From contig JAJYGK010000103.1 of NCBI GenBank assembly GCA_021790715.1, positions 1 through 9,966 on the forward strand: a stretch of DNA of 9,966 nucleotides, given 5' to 3'. The stretch comes from Chloroflexota bacterium. Its GTDB lineage: Bacteria > Chloroflexota > Limnocylindria > Limnocylindrales > CSP1-4. The notes below the pieces were generated by a model, which was not told the DNA's origin, did no database searches, and saw only the letters and a list, made by a program, of their open reading frames with translations. This document shows positions 6,467 through 9,966 of the stretch, one piece after another; the stretch's first letter is position 1; each line of letters starts with the position of its first letter. A program made the position numbers and the translations under genes.

Positions 6467-7048
6467 GTGGACCTGGCCGGCTTCATCGGCAGCCTGACGC
6501 TCGCCGATGGCGTGCTCGTGGTCTTCTTCGCGCTGGCGTTCTTCATCGGCTACACGCAGGGCGTGCTCCGGCAGCTGCTCGGCGTCGGCGTCTTCCTGGT
6601 CGCCTTCATCGTCGCGGCCTACCTGCGCTCGCCGGTGGGCGCCTGGCTGGCCTCGAACTGGACGTGGCTGCCCGTGGAGTTCTCGGCCATGGTCGCGTTC
6701 GCGGGCAGCTTCCTCGTCCTGCTCGGTGTCATGACGCTCGCCGTGCAGGCGTACTACAAGCGCGTGCTGCTGGCCGCGCGCTACGCCGTGGTCGACGAGA
6801 TCGCGGGCGGGGTGCTCGGTGTGCTCGTGGCCGCGCTCATCGTGGCGGCCCTCGTGATCGCCGGCGACAACTACTACCGGGGCGTCGGGCTCAACCCGCC
6901 CACGGGCGACGTGGGATGGATGCGGAGCGCGTACGACGCGCTCAACGGATCCGCGATCGTCCACGCGGCCCGCGGCGGCCTGATCCCCGGGCTGCTCTCG
7001 CTCCTCGGCCCGCTGCTCCCCGAGGCGGTCCGGACGCTGCACGCCTGA
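6467..7048 (+). CDS. CvpA-family integral membrane protein
   Basis: About 193 aa from the GTG at 6467. Four hydrophobic segments are visible: about 14-30 (DGVLVVFFALAFFIGYT), 37-53 (LLGVGVFLVAFIVAAYL), 72-94 (FSAMVAFAGSFLVLLGVMTL) and 111-132 (EIAGGVLGVLVAALIVAALVIA). The first segment ends in GYTQGVLRQLLG, and the fourth opens with the D-E-x-x-G-G-x-x-G pattern of the family. Both, with the size and topology, indicate the CvpA/colicin V production family of inner-membrane proteins. The family is named for colicin V secretion in E. coli, but its general biochemical role is unclear and envelope homeostasis is suspected. No signal peptide apart from the first membrane segment. The C-terminal 60 residues are mostly soluble with a final short hydrophobic patch (GLIPGLLSLLGPLL). 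The cvpA-to-mutS2 neighbourhood supports the call, as cvpA lies near mutS2 in Bacillus too. Confidence 0.85.
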   Translation: MDLAGFIGSLTLADGVLVVFFALAFFIGYTQGVLRQLLGVGVFLVAFIVAAYLRSPVGAWLASNWTWLPVEFSAMVAFAGSFLVLLGVMTLAVQAYYKRVLLAARYAVVDEIAGGVLGVLVAALIVAALVIAGDNYYRGVGLNPPTGDVGWMRSAYDALNGSAIVHAARGGLIPGLLSLLGPLLPEAVRTLHA

Positions 7049-7058
7049 GCAGAGCCGG

Positions 7059-7751
7059 GTGCCCGATCCATCCGCCGGAGGCGTGAGTCCTCCGCCGCTG
7101 CCCCGCGCCTTCTTCGAACGATCCCCGCTCGACGTGGCCCCGGACCTGATCGGGACGCTGCTGTGCCGCCGCACCCCGGACGGCGAGCTGCTGGCGGTGC
7201 AGATCGTCGAGACCGAGGCGTACCTCGGGCCGCAGGACCGCGCGTCGCACGCGCGGGCCGGCAGCACGGCACGCACGGCGCCGATGTTCGGCGCTGCCGG
7301 GCACGCCTACGTGTACCGCCTGTACGGCATGCACTGGGCGTTCAACGTGGTGGCGCGCACGCCCGAGCAGGCGGCGGGCGCGGTGCTCGTGCGGGCCGGC
7401 CTGCCCGTCGCCGGCGCGGAGCGGCAGCGGGCCCGGCGCGGACGTCCGCACGACGCGGAGGCACGCCTCGCGTCAGGGCCGGGACGCCTCTGCCAGGCGC
7501 TCGCCATCACGGGCGCCGACAGCGGACGCGACCTCACCGGGAGCGCGTCGCTGTGGATCGAGGCGGGGCCCGGCGGGACGCGCGGGGATCTCCTCGTCGG
7601 ACCGCGCGTCAACGTGGGCTACGCCGAGGCGTGGGCCGCCCTGCCGTACCGCTTCGGGCTGGCCGGCAGCCCGGCCCTCTCTCGCCCGTTCGCCGGCCCG
7701 ACGCCGATCGACCCTGCAGAGTCGATCCCGGGCGGGCATCATCCCCGCTGA
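7059..7751 (+). CDS. mpg: 3-methyladenine DNA glycosylase, AAG/MPG family
   Basis: Monofunctional base-excision-repair enzyme of the AAG/MPG fold that flips out and removes alkylated or deaminated purines (3-methyladenine, hypoxanthine); 230 aa. Numbered from GTG 7059, the conserved run is: PRAFFERSPLDVAPDLIGTLL (15-35), IVETEAYLGPQDRASH (49-64), MFGAAGHAYVYRLYGMHWAFNVV (76-98), AVLVRAGLP and GPGRLCQALAI. By alignment with human AAG, Glu53 matches the catalytic Glu125, Tyr55 Tyr127, His64 His136, Tyr86 the intercalating Tyr159, and Asn96 Asn169, so the active site looks intact. The start is uncertain: GTG 7059 follows the cvpA stop by 10 bases with only a weak GCAGAG ahead, and GTG 7083 has GGAGG just 1 base away, too close. 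The TGA overlaps the mutS2 ATG (TGATG), suggesting coupled translation. Confidence 0.94.
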   Translation: MPDPSAGGVSPPPLPRAFFERSPLDVAPDLIGTLLCRRTPDGELLAVQIVETEAYLGPQDRASHARAGSTARTAPMFGAAGHAYVYRLYGMHWAFNVVARTPEQAAGAVLVRAGLPVAGAERQRARRGRPHDAEARLASGPGRLCQALAITGADSGRDLTGSASLWIEAGPGGTRGDLLVGPRVNVGYAEAWAALPYRFGLAGSPALSRPFAGPTPIDPAESIPGGHHPR

Positions 7752-9966
7752 TGGATCCCAAGTCCCTGCTCGTCCTCGAGTTCCCCGCGGTGCGCGCCCG
7801 CCTGGCGGAGCAGACCAACTTCCCGCCGTCGCGGCGGCTGGCGGAGGCCCTGCTGCCGTCGGACGATCCCGTCATCGTCGCCCGCGGCCTCCAGGAGACC
7901 GACGAGGCGCGCGCCTTCGCGTCCGAGCACCCGGGCGCCGGGATCGGCGGCGCGCACGACATCCACGACGCGGTCGAGCGGGCGGCGAGGGCCGGCCGGC
8001 TGGACCCCGGCCAGCTGCTGGAGATCCGGGACACGCTCGAGGCCGCCGGCCGCCTGGCCGACGCGCTGGCCGAGGAGCGACGGCCGCTGCTCCGCGAGCT
8101 GGGCCGCTCGCTGCAGCCCCTGCCCGGGCTGCGTGCGACGCTCGAGCGCAGCATCGACCCGTCCGGCGAGATCCTCGACGGCGCCTCGCCCGCCCTCGGC
8201 GGCCTGCGCCGCGCCGTGCGCATCGCGTTCGACCGGCTGCGCTCGCGGCTCGACGAGCTCGTCCACGGCGGCGAGCTGTCCGGGGCGCTGCAGGAGCCGA
8301 TCGTCACGCTGCGCAACGGACGGTACGTCGTGCCGGTGCGGGCCGACGCGCGGTCGCGCGTGCGCGGCATCATCCACGACCAGTCGGGGAGCGGACAGAC
8401 GGTCTTCGTCGAGCCGATGATCGCGGTCGAGCTCGGCAACGCCTGGCGCGAGGCCCAGCTGGCCGAGCAGGCGGAGATCGAGCGCATCCTCGACCACCTC
8501 TCGGGGCTCGTCGGCCAGCAGGCCGCGGCGCTCCGCTCGACGCTCGACGCCCTCGCGCGGTTCGACTTCTGGGGCGCCAAGGGGCGCCTGGCCGCGACGA
8601 TGGATGCGATCCGCGCCGAGACCTCGGGTGCGCCCGTGGTCGAGCTGCTCGGCGCGCGCCACCCCGGCCTCGCCGGGCCCGTCGTCCCGATCGACGTGCG
8701 GCTCGGCGGCGAGTTCACCGCGCTCGTCGTCACCGGGCCGAACACCGGCGGCAAGACCGTCACCCTGCGCACGGTCGGCCTGCTCGCCCTCATGCACCAG
8801 TCGGGACTCCACGTCCCGGCCCAGTCCGGCAGCCGCCTGCCCGTCTTCCGCGACGTGTTCGCCGACATCGGCGACGAGCAGTCAGTGGCCCAGTCGCTCT
8901 CGACCTTCAGCGGGCACCTCCGCTCGATCGTGCGCATCGTCGACGCGGCCGGCCCGGGCATGCTCGTCCTGCTGGACGAACTGGGGGCCGGCACCGACCC
9001 GACCGAGGGCTCGGCGCTGGCCCAGGCGCTGCTCGACCACTTCATCCGGTCGGGCGCTCTCGTCGCCGCCACGACCCACTACGCCGAGCTCAAGACGTAC
9101 GCGCACAACACGCCCGAGGCGATGAACGCGTCCGTCGACTTCGACCTGGAGACGCTGAGCCCGACGTACCACGTCACGATCGGGCTGCCCGGCACGAGCC
9201 AGGCGTTCGCGATCGCGGAACGGCTCGGCCTGCGGCCGGAGCTCGTGGCAGACGCGCGCTCGCGACTCAGCCGCGCGCAGGTCGAGTTCGAGGAGACGCT
9301 CGCCTCGATCCGCCGGCAGCGCGCCGAGACGGCGGACGCGCTCGAGCGCGCACGGGTGGCGGAGGCACGGGCGAAGGACGCCCAGCGTGCCGCCGAGCAG
9401 GAGCGGGCCCGGGTGAGGCGCGAGGAGGCGGAGCGGGCCGTGCAGGTGCGGGCCGAGGCCGAGCGGCTGGTCGAGGAGCTGCAGGCCGACCTGCGGACGA
9501 TCCGCCGGTCGCTCGAACGGGAGACGCTCACGCAGCAGCGCCTGGATGCGATGGAGGCGTCGCTCGCGGAGCGACTGGCGAGGATCCCCGCCATCGAGCG
9601 CGCCCCGGGCGCGCCTCCGCCGCCCGTCCGCTGGCAGGTCGGGATGGAGGCCCAGCACGCGCGCGGCGGCTGGACCGGCCGGATCACCACGCTCGACGAG
9701 GCGCGGGCGCGCGCGACGCTCGAGGCGGGCGGGCTGCGGGTCGAGACCGACCTCGCCGACCTCGTCCCGCCCGGCACGGCGCGGATCCCCGAGCCCGGCG
9801 CGGCATCCCCGCCGGTGCGCCCCCGGACTGGGCGTCGCGGGGCGTTCGGAGCGGAATCGCCGGTGCGCGTCGGCGCCTCCGGCGACGGGGCACGCGGCCG
9901 CGGGCCGGGGTCGGGAGCGGCATCGGGCACGAGGCCCGCGGCGGGGCAGGGGATCGGGGCAACGCG
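7751..9966 (+). CDS. mutS2: MutS2 ATPase, 3'-truncated by the window edge
   Basis: ABC-type ATPase of the MutS2 branch, which lacks the MutS mismatch-binding domain. In various bacteria it has been linked to restraint of recombination and to rescue of collided ribosomes. The open frame spans 738 codons to the window end with no stop. Residues 1-300 form the clamp/lever core (TLRNGRYVVPVRADARSRVRG, SGSGQTVFVEP). Residues 310-510 hold the ATPase: Walker A TGPNTGGKT (328-336), DIGDEQSVAQSLSTFSGHL (372 on), Walker B and signature LVLLDELGAGTDPTEGSAL (405-423), and His443 in ATTHYAELKTYA. A charged coiled coil runs about 508-615. A KOW-like segment with WTGRITTLD and GGLRVETDLADLVP follows to about 676. 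After it comes a Gly/Ala/Pro/Arg-rich linker of at least 60 residues. The C-terminal Smr nuclease domain expected in most MutS2 proteins would lie beyond the window. It starts at the ATG overlapping the mpg stop. Confidence 0.96.
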   Translation, partial: MDPKSLLVLEFPAVRARLAEQTNFPPSRRLAEALLPSDDPVIVARGLQETDEARAFASEHPGAGIGGAHDIHDAVERAARAGRLDPGQLLEIRDTLEAAGRLADALAEERRPLLRELGRSLQPLPGLRATLERSIDPSGEILDGASPALGGLRRAVRIAFDRLRSRLDELVHGGELSGALQEPIVTLRNGRYVVPVRADARSRVRGIIHDQSGSGQTVFVEPMIAVELGNAWREAQLAEQAEIERILDHLSGLVGQQAAALRSTLDALARFDFWGAKGRLAATMDAIRAETSGAPVVELLGARHPGLAGPVVPIDVRLGGEFTALVVTGPNTGGKTVTLRTVGLLALMHQSGLHVPAQSGSRLPVFRDVFADIGDEQSVAQSLSTFSGHLRSIVRIVDAAGPGMLVLLDELGAGTDPTEGSALAQALLDHFIRSGALVAATTHYAELKTYAHNTPEAMNASVDFDLETLSPTYHVTIGLPGTSQAFAIAERLGLRPELVADARSRLSRAQVEFEETLASIRRQRAETADALERARVAEARAKDAQRAAEQERARVRREEAERAVQVRAEAERLVEELQADLRTIRRSLERETLTQQRLDAMEASLAERLARIPAIERAPGAPPPPVRWQVGMEAQHARGGWTGRITTLDEARARATLEAGGLRVETDLADLVPPGTARIPEPGAASPPVRPRTGRRGAFGAESPVRVGASGDGARGRGPGSGAASGTRPAAGQGIGAT

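Noticed and set aside
7609..9072. 487-aa minus-strand open frame opposite mpg and mutS2
   Set aside because: Ser/Arg-rich shadow of mutS2. The + strand frame carries the full Walker A, Walker B and signature motifs.

Overview
This very GC-rich window holds a nearly gap-free run of nine genes, all on the + strand. It belongs to a bacterial chromosome's core translation and genome-maintenance region. Third codon positions are almost always G or C. The ThrRS catalytic motif reads MNCPES (I recall MNCPMH in actinobacterial enzymes), a mutS2 gene is present, and the gene order is thrS-infC-rpmI-rplT-pheS-pheT followed by cvpA and mutS2. Together these fit a high-GC Chloroflexota-type bacterium better than an actinomycete. 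That assignment is inference from recalled family features, not a phylogeny.

Region 1 (1-6378) is the classical translation cluster: the 3' part of thrS (threonyl-tRNA synthetase), infC (initiation factor IF3), rpmI (L35), rplT (L20), and pheS and pheT (phenylalanyl-tRNA synthetase alpha and beta). From infC onward the genes are packed with gaps of 4, 12 and 18 bases, and pheS and pheT overlap in a TGATG. The 159-base thrS-infC gap has no gene. It holds a GC-rich hairpin, an extended -10 element (TGCTATAGT) and a cUUCGg-capped leader hairpin. IF3 appears to start at a non-ATG codon and carries a Pro/Ala-rich C-terminal tail of about 78 residues.

Region 2 (6379-9966) starts with an 88-base gap holding a strong imperfect hairpin and a second TGCTAnnnT element. 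A CvpA-family membrane protein, a 3-methyladenine DNA glycosylase (AAG/MPG family) and MutS2 follow. The glycosylase and mutS2 overlap in another TGATG. MutS2 is cut by the window end, after its KOW-like segment and before the expected Smr nuclease domain. In Bacillus-type genomes the comparable stretch downstream of pheST carries zapA, cvpA, polX and mutS2, so here a base-excision-repair glycosylase sits where polX might be expected.

I see no mobile element, CRISPR array, tRNA, rRNA or evident new defence or biosynthetic system. The points worth a second look are the infC start and tail, the two similarly built intergenic gaps, and the glycosylase-mutS2 coupling. Long open frames on the minus strand are shadows produced by GC-rich codon bias.
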